Part shown: piece by piece, positions 25,904-39,400 of the stretch
Layout: each line of letters starts with the position of its first letter
How positions within the stretch are numbered: the stretch's first letter is position 1
The notes under the pieces: generated by a model
What the model saw: the letters and a program-made list of their open reading frames with translations, nothing else
Database searches by the model: none
What the model was told of the DNA's origin: nothing
Position numbers and translations under genes: made by a program
NCBI GenBank assembly: GCA_036872755.1
Contig: JAVHNS010000006.1
Coordinates: 2,108,001-2,172,000, forward strand
Direction of reading: 5' to 3'
Length of the DNA: 64,000 nucleotides
Origin: Orbilia blumenaviensis
Taxonomy: Eukaryota; Ascomycota; Orbiliomycetes; Orbiliales; Orbiliaceae

Positions 25904-28900
25904 TTAATCGGTAGGCATGGTTGATAAGATACTAACCTCGTTACTCCAGCCTTCTTGTTGCGCCAGCTGGTCTATAATTCTCTTTTTGATCTCGGAGAGT
26001 TTATTCCCAACGCTCTGGGACCACTCTTCTTGAACGATCTTGACTTTCTCCTCCCAGTTCTTGGTTTGTTTTACTTCCTCCTCTTTCTTCTGCCTTTCAA
26101 CTTGCCAGACAGCTCGCTGTTCCTCTTCCCCGGCTAGAATTCTCTCGCTGTCTCCCAGAGCCCATTTGGTATTCGTCCAAAGAAGCGTGATATCCACCGA
26201 GAAGTTCAGCAGACGCATTTGAGCCTGTGCGTGTTGGTATATGGAATTACCCACGTAATCCAGCTTCTTCTTGAGATATAGCAAGGGGAATTGCGCGTAG
26301 TTGGCATTTGAATAGAACTCCTCGTCTGGGATAATGGGTCTAAAGTTCGAGAGATCCGTGGGGATCTTTTCCAGAAGCCCAGTGAGGGTTGGTGCGACAT
26401 CCCAGAAGTTTGAGACCTCACTTTCCACCCCGACAATAACATCCTTCTCTACCTTATCGAGGAAAGACTTGGCCCTCTCTACAGCATCCTTATCCGCCGT
26501 TACCTGGGTTTGCTTAGCGGCGTCTGAGAAAAATTCCTCTGCCTCCCTGATGCCGTCAGTATCCCCTTCATTGAGGAACGGTGCAATTGTAACTTCCTTA
26601 TATCGGCTGTCTCTGTCGGCGATTAATGTATTGATTTCGCCATAGAGAAGTTCTCGTGTTTCGAAGATACTTCTCATAATGTTCAGCTTCTCCAAGAGCT
26701 CCGGTCCTTCCCTAATGCTGATATTCGCTTTCGCAGAGGAGGATATGTCGGTTTGAATTGTTTCCATAAGGGAAGTAGCCTTGTCAATCCGATCCATTAA
26801 TTCAGTATGGCTCGGTGTGACAACTTCCTTCTGGAATCGGTCGAATTCCTTCTGTAGTTCATCAGCTTTGGCATCCCCTTCTCTCCGCTCGAATTCCGCG
26901 GTAAGCCTATCCATCTCCTCATACGTGACCCTGCCTTCGTTAAAAAGCCGCTGGATATAATCCTGGTGTGCCACCTTTCTAGCTCTCGCCTCTGCTGCAT
27001 ATTCGTCCTGGATTCGTGGGAGAGACGTTGTAAAGTCGAATTTGAGCTTATGGATCACCCTCAGGTCCTTCAAGTCGGTAATTGCCTTCCTTGTCTTTTG
27101 TAAACTTGGATGTGAGTTATCACTTGCTGGAAATTGTCGAGGATATGGTGGGACAATAGCCAATAAGGGTTGAATATCAAGAAGAAAGGGTTCGACGGTA
27201 GGCGAAATTCTGTCCGCTTTCTCGAGCGTATCTACTGCGGCGTTTTCGAACCAGCTCGCCCTCTTTGGTTCTCTCGGGGTGGTAGGGTTAGATCTTGAGC
27301 GCCGGTTCTCGAGGTATTCACCAGCGCGAGCCTTTTGTTCCTTAATGGTCTGCCTCCGTTTCAACGAGCCACCGCTGCTAGGACCGGGACCCGAACCCGA
27401 ACCCGATGCAAACTGATTCATTACCCTCTTCTCATACTCTCGTCGTTCGAACTCCGCAACTTGCTGCTCTGGCGTCATATGTTCCGGGTCGTCGGTTGGG
27501 AAGAGAGCCAGACCTGGGCCAAGGACGCCCAGTGCACTGTTGTAGGCTTCACCTCTTATCCGAGCTTCTTCCAGCACGTAATCTACGAAAACGTTCAGCC
27601 TCTTCTCATCTGTCGCTGCTGATGCTTCCGTGAGAATCATGTCGGTGTGACGCTCTATCGCCTCATGGTAGAAGGGTGGGAGGTCTAAATCCTCCGGCTC
27701 GTCGTCGGGGAAAACTCTTGCGGATGATGATCCAGCCTTTGATTCCGGTATCGGGCCCGAATGCATCGGGGGTGTTATAGCCTGGATTTTCTGGCCATTT
27801 GTCTGTCCATTCATGTTCATCATCTTTTCCTCTACTTTCTGTGACTCTGGTGAAAAGGGCGGGGTCTGAGCTACATGGAACCGTGTCTCTGCAGCTGATG
27901 CACTGGAAGGCGTAGGCTTATTAAATATAACCTCTTTTTGTTCTGTCCAATTCGTCGTTGATATCCTCTTAGTTTTCAAGTCATCATTTGGCCCATCCTC
28001 TTCCGCGATTGATGCGAATGGTGGAATCTGCTGAGAGCTGATCCGAAGACGGCCTGGTGTCACTGGAGTCCTCGGCGTCGTTGGGGCCGCTGCTGCCACA
28101 AATCCGGGGCTTGGCTCGACACCACTATTCCTCTGCGACTCACCATCCGCCGTGCTTTCATATTCACTTTCATCGTCGGGTATCACGAATCGTACATCCT
28201 TGGGCGTTGTAGTCCTAAGTCCACCTGATGCTAGATCACCAGAAGATTTCTGAGATCTCATAATAGACTGTGGATGAATGCTTGCAGAGCCCGGGAATCC
28301 GGAACTATGTGGAGTAGTACCAGAGTTTGGTGGCGAGTTCCTACGAAATGGTAATGTTCCAGCACTGTACGGGGCAGAAAGAGGGGGGCTTGTGATTCCA
28401 CGTTCGCTGACGGTATCGGATGTATCATCATCCCTTAATATGCTCTTTCCTTTCTTTTTCCCAAGAGGGGCAGGCTGTAGGATAACCGTTTTTGGTGGTG
28501 GGCGGCTTGGGGGAGGGGGAAGAGGTGCCCCAACCGATAATTGCCCTTGTCCAGTTGTTGGAGTCTGGGTAGGAGGGGCAGCACCACCACTGGAGCTGCT
28601 TGGTTGCACCTTAGGGCCGCTGATTGGTACGCTGTCCATGGTTTGCCGTCGTGTAACTGTGGTTGAAGGTGGTGGGCCGCTTGGGGGTGGCGGTATTGAG
28701 GGAGGAGGTGGTGGAATTGGCATTGTTGACCGCCGACTCGGAGCCGGATTTTCACTCGTATTCGCAGCAGCTGGAGGAGGGACCCGTCGCAATGGCAACG
28801 AATCACGCTCTCGCGCGGGCCCCGTAGGAAGATATGGTTGAGATGGCGGGGATGTCGGTTCCAGATCATCTGGAGACCTCGCCGGAGCGGAGTTTGGGAC

Positions 28901-29905
28901 GGCTACTGGGCGTTGGGAGGGAGCTGCTGGTGCGAACCCTTGTTGCGACTGTATTGTCGAATGCCTCTGGGGCGCATATTGCACATTCTGCGAAGGCTGC
29001 GCCGCTATCTGTTGTGCTGGAGCCTGCGCTACCTGATGGTTATAAGCTGCTGGTTGATTGGAGGTCCTCCTTTGATCTTGAACAGGATATGCAGCGGCTG
29101 GCGGTTGTGTCTGAGGCGGTGGCGGGGGTTGCTGCTGTTGCTGCTGCGCAGGTGGGGGCTGGGCGGGCGGGCCCATTTGCCTTGGATTCGATGCATTTAG
29201 TGGTGACTGAGTGTGAGGCTGATAGGAATTGCTCGGTGTAATTGGCGTGTACATGTTGTTTTGGACATTGACTATACAGCTTTGAGTCAGCAAGAACGCC
29301 CAGGCATGATATAGTACGAGAGATAAGCTACCTGGAACTTGTAGATTGGGTGGTTGCATCTGCCTATTGAAAGGACGCTGTGGAGGGGAATATGGAGGCG
29401 GAGCTTTTATATGACAATGTTAGCTTTGGTCTCTATGATATTTAGATGATATCCTTTCTGAAACAAGATATAAAGAGCAAGACACTCAATTACATGACTC
29501 TGGTGCCAGGCGAAAAAATGGCCCTAGAACCCTTCGCCCGTTTTTGAGATATATGCTTCTAGTGGACTAACCTTCTTGTTGACTCTCTTGGTCTAGTGCA
29601 GCACTTCTATTCACGCCACCGATTACACCTTGAAGGTTTGCATACGGTACATATCCCCCAGCTCCAACAACTGGTTGCGGAGTCATTCGTCCAGGTGGCC
29701 CAACTGGGTGCGCGGGTATGTAAACATTGGGATTATACCCAGGATGAGCTTGCTGAGAGTTGACTGGAGGTGAGGGAGGTGCTTGAGAGGGATGATATGC
29801 TGCCGGATTATAGCCCGCTGGATTGTACTGCATGGTCTGCCGTTGTCCAGCCTGTGGGCGCGGCGCATAGCCGCTCGGTGGGGGATAATACTGTGGTGTC
29901 GACAT
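25904..29905 (-). CDS. Large proline-rich, coiled-coil fungal protein of unknown function
   Basis: Exons 29905-29572, 29403-29332 and 29271-25904 on the minus strand (1257 residues). Splicing joins GAA G|CT and CCA G|TC and continues the same Pro/Gln/Tyr composition (YYPPPSGYAPRPQ at the start). Residues 1-600 are disordered: poly-Gln, poly-Pro (IPPPPPSIPPPPSGPPPS), Ser-rich segments and TP sites. A more ordered part begins near LPPFYHEAIERHTDMILTE. The C-terminal 450 residues are helical and charged, with predicted coiled coils such as YEEMDRLTAEFERREGDAKA and EEEVKQTKNWEEKVKIVQEE. I do not recognise the family. Poly-Pro could bind profilin, SH3 or WW domains, but that is inference. The second intron (29272-29331) is 60 nt, in frame and stop-free. 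The end NEVSILSTMPTD could hide another donor (GTTAGT), so the last ten residues are less certain. Confidence 0.8.
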
Positions 29906-32343
29906 ATCTGCGACTGATATCTGACACCTGAAGATGACGACGTTGACTCGACTACTTCGTTGTATCTCAATGCATCAGTCAAGAAGATGGTTCTATCAAC
30001 TGAAATGTTCGAAATATCTTTCTTCTGCGCCTCTATTTCTGTCAACCCAAAATATCGAAAAGCATGCCAAGACAATAGTTTATAGGATTGTGATGCTTTT
30101 GGCGATGTCTTTGTGGTGTCGCTTGTGTCGGAGCAGTGAAGTATATATTGTATCGCCGTTCTGTGACTAGTTGAGAGATCCAGACCCCGAGGCTTTCCGG
30201 ACAGTTCGAAGAGTACTCCACGGTCTGGGAGCAATGGCTGAGGTCTCAGTTCTGCGACGGCTGTCGCTTGTAGCTTTGTCTCGTCGAGGACGTCAACAAA
30301 AGATGCCTACAGAACTTCGAAGATGTCCCGCAATTTCCCGGCAACGACTACAACTCGAAGCGTGCCTGTTTGAAAGGCAAAGCTCAAGTTCCTCTCGAGT
30401 GACTGGTCTGGAATTCAGCGACGAGCACCTATCGAGGAACCAACATTTGAAGGAGTAAGCAAACATACAACGCCAAAAGAGGGGACCATAAAAGAAAAAA
30501 AAGGATACTAGTCGGAGCGGGAAACACACACCTCCAGGTGGAATCTCGGTCGCTGGTCCCAAGCAAGAAAACCTGACCCACGCACACAACAGACTGCAGG
30601 TGCTGACGAAAAGAGGGAAGGGAATCGCTTTGCTTGGGAGAGCAGTGAAGAAGTCAGATATTGTCAAAGACAAGAGTCCCAAGAAGATGGGAAGGCATGC
30701 TGGAGAAAAGAAAGAGGGACGTTTAGATTGACCAGCTAGAGGCGTTGGCACCACCAATGATTGACGAGCCCGCAGCCAATCGTTGACTCCACCCAAAGGC
30801 TCCCGGTCTCTGGGGACCTCTGGCTTGGTGTTCGAGGCACTGATTGGTCAGATGAGGAAGTACCTGTTAACAGTCCCTCTCCCGTCCATCTGTGTTCCAA
30901 TCCTTTTACATTTTTTTCGGGGGTGGGGCTGCGACTACTTCTGGGAATACCAGGGGTCTGGTTGTCTCCACCCACAGGCCCAGAGCAACTGACCGTTTCG
31001 AGCATTCATGCCTGCCATGCCGTCGAACAATGGCGTTTTCCATAGACCACGACATCTTTCTGGTAAGCATAACTCTGGTCGATTAACGGCCCATAGCGTA
31101 AATCGCATAGTAGTCGAGGACCTTCCTCGAAGCGGCATCCTAATGTCGTGGAGCATGATACTTGTGCACTCGCGCCGCGCCGTTCTATTGGCCCGAGGGC
31201 TTTGGGACTTTGCTTCCACAGCATATCGACATTAAGCTTCTGGCCCGTATCACAAAGAGGAAGTCATTCCATGCAGGTCCTATGCACGTTAGCGCCCAGC
31301 ATGGATTCCCCAACTATCGTGGAAAGCTCTGGGCGACGTGCTCGCTGGTGAATGTGTATTGGCTCGCCTGTACCTTCACATGCGGTATTCTGCATGGGTC
31401 CTTGAACGAGGAAATCCTTGATGGACATGGTTATTTTTAGGTGCGCCACACCTACAGGTGTGATGAGCAGCAGTTTCGTGCAAGTCCAATGCTTTAGGCG
31501 CATGTCGTTCCTTCTGCAAGAAACGACGGCTGTGTATCAACCTGTAGTCTTCCGCGGTCGCGGATATCTTCCAATTCGCGGCTCTCCTCATCTACTTGAC
31601 AGAGCATTTCAATTCCTGATATCAAAAAAAATCGAGTTGAATCGATGGGAATAACGTACCGACTCAAACACTTGCCAGCTTCTATAAATAGTGTAGAACA
31701 TGCAGGATGACTTTTTCGGTAAGATCTGGGCGGTTAGGCAGGTCCGGCTGCTTCTCGCGTTCGATTGGCTGGCCAAAAAACGTGGTGAGTGCGACTGACA
31801 AGGGACGGCGCCTAAAATGCCTCCAAAGCAGCAACACACATTTTGACATGAAAATCGTATGAGCTGGGCTCGGTACATCGGGAATGGCGTTGCTAGAATA
31901 GCCTATAGCCCCTCAAGCTCAGTGGTAAGTGGGTGCACTTCGAAAATCAGGCCCCAGGTGGGTTGTCGACGACAAAACAAAATCGATGATACTTTCGAAG
32001 CGTTACCAATGCTCTGGGTCGTCTGTGCAGAAGGTTATAAAAACCTGATGCACAAAGCGGTTCGGACCGCCGCCAGAAAGCTTGACGCAAAATCAAAGAG
32101 GGGCTTCTAGTCCTTCATGCGTCCGGCAATCATGTCACACCTGTGTGAGTTCAGGTATATAGAATGTACAACTGAATTACTTGAAATATAGACATTTACC
32201 AAGTCACTACAAAATGGGACTCGGAAGAAGCGCTCAAAAAAAATACACCCATCCACTGTATCGCAAATGCGGCTGTAAACCGCATCTAGAAAAAAAAGGA
32301 AATAATTTTTGTTTTTTTGTACAAAGCCGAAAATTAGAAACCA
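29906..32343. other. 2.4-kb gene-free stretch between the 1257-residue protein and NDUFS1
   Basis: The right half is the 3' flank of NDUFS1 and the left part the promoter region of the 1257-residue gene. Frames of 60-167 codons occur on both strands (for example minus 30293-30796), but they overlap each other, show no domain and have no consistent splice partners. I call nothing here. Confidence 0.4.
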
Positions 32344-34955
32344 TTAGGCAAACGAAGCCACGGCTTTGGATTCGCTTCCTGGCGCTAATTTGGCTGCAGA
32401 ACATCTCGCCATGGTCGGGGAGCTATCGATAAAAGTTAGCGTAATCATAAATTAGTAGATAGGGCTGCGAAAGTACTGACCTCCTTGAAATGACATCTGT
32501 AAAGTAGAAGTCCTGGATAACCCGCTTGAGAGGGCCGCCAAGAGCCTTTGATCCCTTGTTTGCTTCTACGAGAGATGTCTTGACGCCCAACCCTGCAATT
32601 TCCTTGCTAGGCCCCTCCAAGACGTCATAGACAACGAGAGTCGGGCTGATTTCTGACATCCTTTCCCTTAGGGATGGCAGATCCTCGTATTCTAGTGGTC
32701 TCCGCAAGAACTCGCTGACAGCTCTGACAATCTTCCAGTCCTCCCTGGCCGCACCAGGTAGCGAAGTGGCCGCCCTTGTGACCTGAGTCCGCCCCTCCGT
32801 GTTCACATATGTGGCATTCTTCTCTGTGTAAGCCGCACCAGGTAGTATAACGTCCGCGTATTGGGCACCAGTATCTCCGTGGTGTCCTTGGTAAACAACA
32901 AAGGCACCAGGAGGAATGTCCTGGGATGTGACTTCATCTGCACCGAGTAGATAGATAAATTTGGGAATCGACTTGGACTGTGAAGACGAGTGAGGTACGA
33001 ATCCAATATCATAAGCAGCACCACGCCCTGCTGCTCGCTGAAGGATGTTATACCCGTTCCACTCTGGTGTTAGGAAGGTGGCAGCATTCTTGTCCACGAA
33101 GGCACCCACTGTTTCGTAGATGGACTTAGCGTCAAGGTGCTCTGTAATAGCGCTACCAACAATAATCATAGGCCGCTTGGCGCCAGCGAGTTTCTTTCCG
33201 AAAGGTCCAGTGAGGGCCTTCTTGAGCTGGGCAGCAGTCTCGCCGAGGTGCTCGTACTCAAAGGTGCTCTCAAAATTTTCACCAACGAGTGCAATTTCGA
33301 GATCAGAGTAGAGCCACCTCTTACGGATTCGGGCGTTAAGAACAGCTGCTTCAAGTCTTGGGTTAGTTCCAACTAAGAGAATGGCATCCGCCTCGTCGAT
33401 TCCCTGGATCGTAGAATTGAACAGGTAGTTCGACCGGATATCGACGCCGTGGGCTGGGGGGAGATGTCCTTGAGGTTGGTCGACTGAAAGCTGTTCTGAT
33501 CCTAGGGAGTTGAACAGATCTTTAAGAGCAACCATGGACTCGGCATCTGCTAGATGTCCAACAATTGCCTTCATTTCTTCTCCATTTGGTTGGATCTTCT
33601 CGTAAGCAGATGCGACCTCAGAGAGCGCTTGTTCCCATGTTGCCGGATAGAATTTGTTCTCTCTCTTAATCAACGGTGTTGTGAGTCTTTGTGTTTTCAA
33701 TCCATCACAGGCGAACCTAGTCTTGTCGTCAATCCATTCGATGTTGATCTCCTCGTTCAATCGAGGAAGAACTCTCATAACCTCAAGCCCTCTTGTGTCG
33801 ACACGAATAGCCGAACCCATTGCGTTATGTACGTCGATAGTTTCGGTATTCTTTAGCTCCCATGGACGGGCACGGAATGCGTAAGGCTTGGAGGTAAGAG
33901 CACCAACGGGGCAAAGATCAATGACGTTGCCGGAAAGTTCTGAATTCAAGTTTCTCTCGAGGTATGTGCCAATCTGGAGGTCATTACCACGACCAGTTGA
34001 CCCAAACTCGGGTGCACCTGCGACGTCGTTCGCGAATCTGACACATCTTGTGCAATGAATACAACGATTCATCGAAGTCTACAGAGTTAGATTATATCTC
34101 ATTATTAGTTCTATTTGCATCCTTACCTTGACGAGGGGTCCGATGTTCTTGTCTTCAACACCACGCTTGCCCCCAACTTCGTGGAATCGTCCTCTATCAG
34201 CTCCGTATCTCATGGATTGATCTTGAAGATCGCATTCTCCTCCCTGATCGCAAATTGCTAAAATACATATTAGCACCGTCTCAATTCATATAGAATTGTT
34301 TTATTGAACATACGGCAATCAAGAGGGTGGTTCTAAATCAAAGTTAGTATATAAAATACTTCCGCAGGAATTTAAGGTGTACGTACCGCCAGCAGAAATT
34401 CCATAATACCCTCCCGAGCTTTGTGGACGAGCGGAGTATTGGTTTTAACGACCATTCCCGGCTATCATTAAGTCAGCATATCGTTCGCGAGATTCCCGAG
34501 TAATATTCCGGAAACATACAGTTACAGGCCATGCACAGCTTGCAACAGGCTTCGGCGACCTCTCAACCTCCACGAGGCACATTCTGCAGTTACCGGCTAT
34601 CGACAGTCTTTCATGATAGCAATATCTAGATATCCCCTATGTATTAGCTATTGCCAACGATATTGACCTAACAACCTAGCCCTTTGGATTGGCCATACCT
34701 CGGTACCGTAACGCCGACTTTCTCGCAGGCCTGGATCAGCGCAGACCCGGCGGGGACGCTAACTTTGATTCCATCTATATACCGCAGATATATCAGTCAT
34801 ACAGCCACACTAAACTCCTCCGATACAAGACAATTGGTTCTCTTACCAATGGTAATCTCGACATCTTGAGTCGCGCTCCGACGAGGCGTGGCGGAGAATG
34901 CTCTGACGCTATTGAGGTGGGACCTGGCCGTCCGCCGAAGGGTTTGTCGAAGCAT
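32344..34955 (-). CDS. Mitochondrial complex I 75-kDa subunit (NDUFS1/NUO78)
   Basis: Eight exons on the minus strand: 34955-34847, 34774-34699, 34625-34520, 34461-34387, 34332-34314, 34257-34127, 34078-32481, 32422-32344 (730 residues). The subunit carries three Fe-S clusters in the electron-input arm of NADH:ubiquinone oxidoreductase on the matrix side. The presequence [20 protein letters not shown] ends near [10 protein letters not shown]. Cluster ligands are visible: [17 protein letters not shown] with the later Cys of SCAWPV ([2Fe-2S]); [17 protein letters not shown] with its upstream His; and CIHCTRC plus DLCPVGAL. The molybdopterin-oxidoreductase-like domain follows. The C-terminus [19 protein letters not shown] matches the fungal family end and needs the last intron (32423-32480). 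Exon 5 is only 19 nt, coding NHPLDC inside the cluster motif. Introns are 48-73 nt. Confidence 0.95.
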
Positions 34956-35581
34956 GGTTGTGAGGCCTCCGGCAGCCTGCAATGGTGTATCGGTTCTACC
35001 GGTAGTGGAGCGTCCGAGGACTACGAACAATCGATGCGGGATGATTGTGGGGTGTAGAGGCCGGTGGTGGGAGTGGTGAAGTCTATGATGTCGTCCAGCC
35101 AAATTAAGTCCGCAGTCAACGGTTTAGCGGCAGGTTTCCAAATCCATGCAACCTGATTGGCCAACACATCATGACATGACAACCTATGGGCACGATATCG
35201 GGTTCTATCTATACGCAACCAAGTACTTCGTTTTAGGACACTTAAATAATTCTATGTTTTTTTTTTTTTTTGCTTTCTCGCTTGGATCTAAGTTTCAATT
35301 CTATAGCACTCGTTGATATTAAAGTATATCATCATATAGTGGATATACAGAATTGAAGTTCAAATGGAACTTAAACTGGCGGATCTAGATAGAACCTCAA
35401 TATCTTATATACATAGAAGGCTGGAGCCTCCTTGATTCCGTATTTACAGAAAGGTCTGAGGTACCCATACGGCAGAACTATAAAAAAAAGTCCTAGGAAA
35501 TCATCCCAAACCCGAACCATACGCCCTAGAAGATTGATGCCCACAATACCCACAGTTGAACCTTCGCCTTTGAAGCTACAT
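34956..35581. other. Intergenic region between mS33 and NDUFS1
   Basis: A 626-bp spacer containing the NDUFS1 promoter and the 3' flank of mS33, both minus-strand genes. A 14-nt T run lies at about 35257-35270. Nothing else is recognised. Confidence 0.5.
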
Positions 35582-35972
35582 CTACTTCCTCTTGGACTTC
35601 TTCTTTCCAGCCGTCCTCTCTCGTCCCAGCTTGTATTTCTTGGGTTTGCCCTTTCCTCGCAGTTTGTGGCTAAAATTAATAGATTAGAATAGGGTTCGTT
35701 TCAATACTTGAGATATTACGGGCAACATACTCTTCGACGGATTGCAATCGAATTTCCTCCTTTTCGTCCGACATGGAGAGATCCGGGAAAGCTCGCATGA
35801 ATTGTTTAATCGAGAATTGTTCTTTCGGATAGTACTCCAGAAGGCTTGGACCCTTTAACCGCTCTCGCAGGATCTTGTTTCCGGTCCGTTCTCCGGTAGG
35901 ATTGAAGTGTGTATTGAAGAGCCGACATGACACACGCATGAGGTCTAATATTCTAGCTCGCGGGGTCGCCAT
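35582..35972 (-). CDS. Mitochondrial small-subunit ribosomal protein mS33
   Basis: Exons 35972-35731 and 35669-35582 on the minus strand (intron 35670-35730; 109 residues, the usual size for the family). mS33 (yeast Rsm27) sits in the head of the mitoribosomal small subunit. Conserved sequence: MATPRARILDLMRVSCRLF at the start, then FNPTGERTGNKILRERLKGPSL, LEYYPKEQFSIKQFMRAFPDL, and after the intron the basic tail HKLRGKGKPKKYKLGRER. The MATPRAR start is conserved in the family, so the longer frame upstream is ignored. The splice joins GA|C. It is divergent from the WD40 gene with 462 bp between starts. Confidence 0.94.
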
Positions 35973-36434
35973 CGCGATTTGGCGGGGAGGTAGAGTGGCG
36001 TCTAGCGCATGCAGTATACCCGGATATAGCGTTCGTTGTAGACGACTTCCAGGAGTTGAACGTGAGGTTGAATTTGACGCCAAGCCTTCTTTTTTTTTTT
36101 TTTCTCTCTTCCTTCAGAGGCATCAGACCTACGACTTGCGTTGTCGGGCGAGAAAACCGTCCCTTCTTTGTTTGGCAACAACCCGTTCAAACGGGCTGCG
36201 ATGCACAGCAACAGCTTCAAAATCCAATAACGATATCGCGATCGTTCCCCGTAGCTGAGCTGAGCTGAGCTCGTGCTTATTCTCCAGATGTTCAGCTATC
36301 AGAGCTCCATGGGTTCTCAAGTTCCACCGATCTTATAGGAAGACACGGTCTAAGCTCGTATCAAATAGGAAAGCACGTCTCCAACAGCCATCAGATCTAG
36401 GCCCAAACTTGAAGATATATTGATTCCAACCCCA
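35973..36434. promoter_or_regulatory. Divergent promoter region of mS33 and the WD40 gene
   Basis: 462 bp separating two divergent start codons. It includes an A/T homopolymer at about 36088-36104 and a short GAGCT repeat (GCTGAGCTGAGCTGAGCTCG) at about 36252-36271. No consensus element is assigned. Confidence 0.45.
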
Positions 36435-39400
36435 ATGAATTCAAATCCCGAGAAAGACGACAGGCGTCCAATTATCCGCGCGTCAAGCCAACCCCAAGCC
36501 CAGCAGCCAGTAGGCCGGCATTCTAGATTCCAGTCTCCAGCATCGCAGTCCGGGATTCAAAGTCTACCTTCGAGGTTTTCATCACCGGCTACCCAAATCA
36601 CCAACAACAGTGATACAACTCATTTCTACAACCCACCTTCTCTTGCAAGCCCGCTGCCGAAGGAGTTCAAAGATAGGTGGCGGGTTGTTAGCACATCCTC
36701 GGGTTCCGGAAGCTCTACTTCAGATAGAACTACAAGTATCGAAAGCGCTTCACATTCGGCGAGGTTGAAGCGCAAGCACGAAGCAATAACAGGAAATGCA
36801 TCACGAAATCGGCATGCAGCTAGTGCCTCGCATACACAACATGCACCTGTTGCGCTTGGTTCGGGCCCAGCCAATCGCGTCCCTACAACCTCTTCACGGC
36901 TTCCTGTCCAGCGTGAGGCCTCCACAACATCGATATCACTACCCGTGCCCCTCCCATCCTCCCCTCTGCAAGTCCCATTGCCTACCTTGACAGACACACC
37001 AGTATTCCGCCAATTTATAACAAACCCTAGAGTTAAAACGCCATCTACAACGAATCCAAATACGTCGCCGATTACTTTGCCAGAAACTGCACAACCCCCT
37101 TCAGATCAGACGTCTATTACATCCCAATCAATTACATCGCGGCCGTTTACATCGAGACGAAGTGATATTGAACCTATAACTATAGGGGGCAGTGATGGAC
37201 TGATAAACGGCTCGTTGGGGCCCCCACCGCTTGGAAGAGGAAAGGAAGCTACAATGCCGCTTTGGCCTTTACCACAGGGCAAATATCACGTTGGGGCTCC
37301 GACTATACCTACCCACACGCAGGAACAACAGAAGCACTCCGACAAAAGAACGCGGTCCCCCGTTGTGACCGCAAAACCACAATCACTGCCAAAATCACAT
37401 GCACAATCTAAGAGAGGCCCCGTTCCAACATGTCGAAGGCACCCTAAGGATGGCGAACAGAACGGCGAAAGTGATTGCGATAGCGACTGTTTCGAGGAAT
37501 ACGATCCTTTTGATGATGTTTCTGATCTACGTGAAGCTCTAGAAAAGCAGGAAAAGACGAAGGGTGCAGACCGACTCACGGTTTCCAGTAACACGGAGCA
37601 TAAGCTGGCTGAGAAATATATAAAAGCCCGGCCCGATGAATCTCGACGGCCTTACCTATCATCAGCAGCAAGGTCATATTTCCGAAATGGAAACATTCCT
37701 CATCTTGATTCAATGGGTAAGTGCACAGTCAAAATAGCTAAATAGTATCTAAATCTAACATCCGGCTTTAGTTGGACATCAGCTTCATGTATCATTCTCA
37801 GAACAAGAAGCACGAAGGGTCTGGCGTACGGCATATATAATCTGCCTTAGCTTCGCAAAAGGGGATTTCTCAGTTGATACTGGTATAAAAGCTTTACGGG
37901 GATTTCTGGAATCTTCAGGGTTCACCCGCAACGAAAAATATGAGACTCTTTCATCCATCGCCTCGGAGGTCGTCCTAGAGCTTCCTAGGAGATCAGAAGA
38001 AGACATATATCGGTATATAACAGAGGTTATCAGTGGAAGTGATGGCCCTCTATTCCAACCGCACAATATTGGCATTGTTAGTAAGAGTCAGCCTAATAGC
38101 AGGGCGTCATGGTCATCACTCATTCTCGCTCGACAGTGCGCAGAGGGCATGTGGGGCCGTAGTCGTCCCGCGAGTCATGCACATGTTCAAAGAATCGGAT
38201 CTCGGAAATGCCTCCGGCTTCTACAACCCTTTCGAACTTTTGCTGAAGGATCGAGTGATGTTGTAGATTGTGCGTGGGATTCCAGTGGTCAGGATTTCGC
38301 GCTAGCTTGCACAACATATAATGACATGTACAATAGGGTAGGGAATCTTATGCTAGGGAGTGTCGATGGCACCATCAAATTTCTTTGTGGGCACAAGACC
38401 ATACGCTCTCCTAACCAGGACAACGTTGCAATCCTCGATCCCTACCTGCATAGTACCGTGTCCTCTGTCGACTTCTCTGGTGACCAGCTCTTCTCCAGCA
38501 GCTTCGACAATACCGTCAAAGTATGGGGCAAGAAGGATAGACTATTACGGAAATCCCTAGCCTTCGGAGCCCCTGTAGTGCGTATGAAGATGAGCGGCCT
38601 TTCCCCCAACGTTGGTACAGTTTGCCTTCAGAATGGCAATGTCGTTATCTTTCGGTCCAGCGACGAACCTTACTCATGCCACGTCCTCCCTGCCCGGCAG
38701 GATCACCTAGAGCCCGCCTCCGTAGTGTGGGTGAACGGGGCGGGAGCGCGGAAAGGCTGGGTGTTCGTTGGATATGAGAACAAAGAAAGTGACAAGCGCC
38801 AACTAAATGCGTATCAAGGTGATCTAAGGCTTTTCGATGCAGAACATGGCAAGGACGTCCAGGAAATCAGACCGGGCTCGACGAGGCAGTTCGATATCAG
38901 TTTAGATGAAAGTGGTTCATTTCTTATTACTGCGTCGATCGTGGGCCCGGCCAGGGCGCCGACCCCGGATACGCACTCCTTCGTTCGAGTGTTCGATATA
39001 GAAAGGTCGCCTCGCAAGACGTTGGAATTCAGTTGCCGACATAGGGATATCAACAACGTTACAATGAGGTATGTCAAAACCCAATGGAAGATATGTATGA
39101 TTTTGCTCCAATTAACATGTTGTCGTCCTTTACAGCCCCTGCAGGAGATACGTGACTTCGTCCGGAACGAATGGACAAAGCTATCTCTGGGATGTTCGAA
39201 GAGAAGCAGAACCACTCCATGAGCTTGGACATGGCGGTATGTAACTCAGACCAAAAATATCAGCTTCAGCCCAGGCAATGACTAATGTCGATGCATGTTG
39301 TGTTTTTTAGACTCAAGAACACCTCTTAGTCCGGATAAGGACCGCGAAGACGTGGACACAGGCGTCACTTTTGCTTCTTGGGTAGCAGATGGGGGTTTGT

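Noticed and set aside
28278..28841. 187-codon frame antisense to the 1257-residue protein
   Set aside because: Composition is the mirror of the Pro-rich sense strand (Gly-rich); no splice partner or family.
30293..30796. 167-codon minus-strand frame in the gene-free stretch
   Set aside because: Looks hydrophobic and Cys-rich by chance, is overlapped by frames on the other strand, and has no plausible neighbours or promoter evidence.
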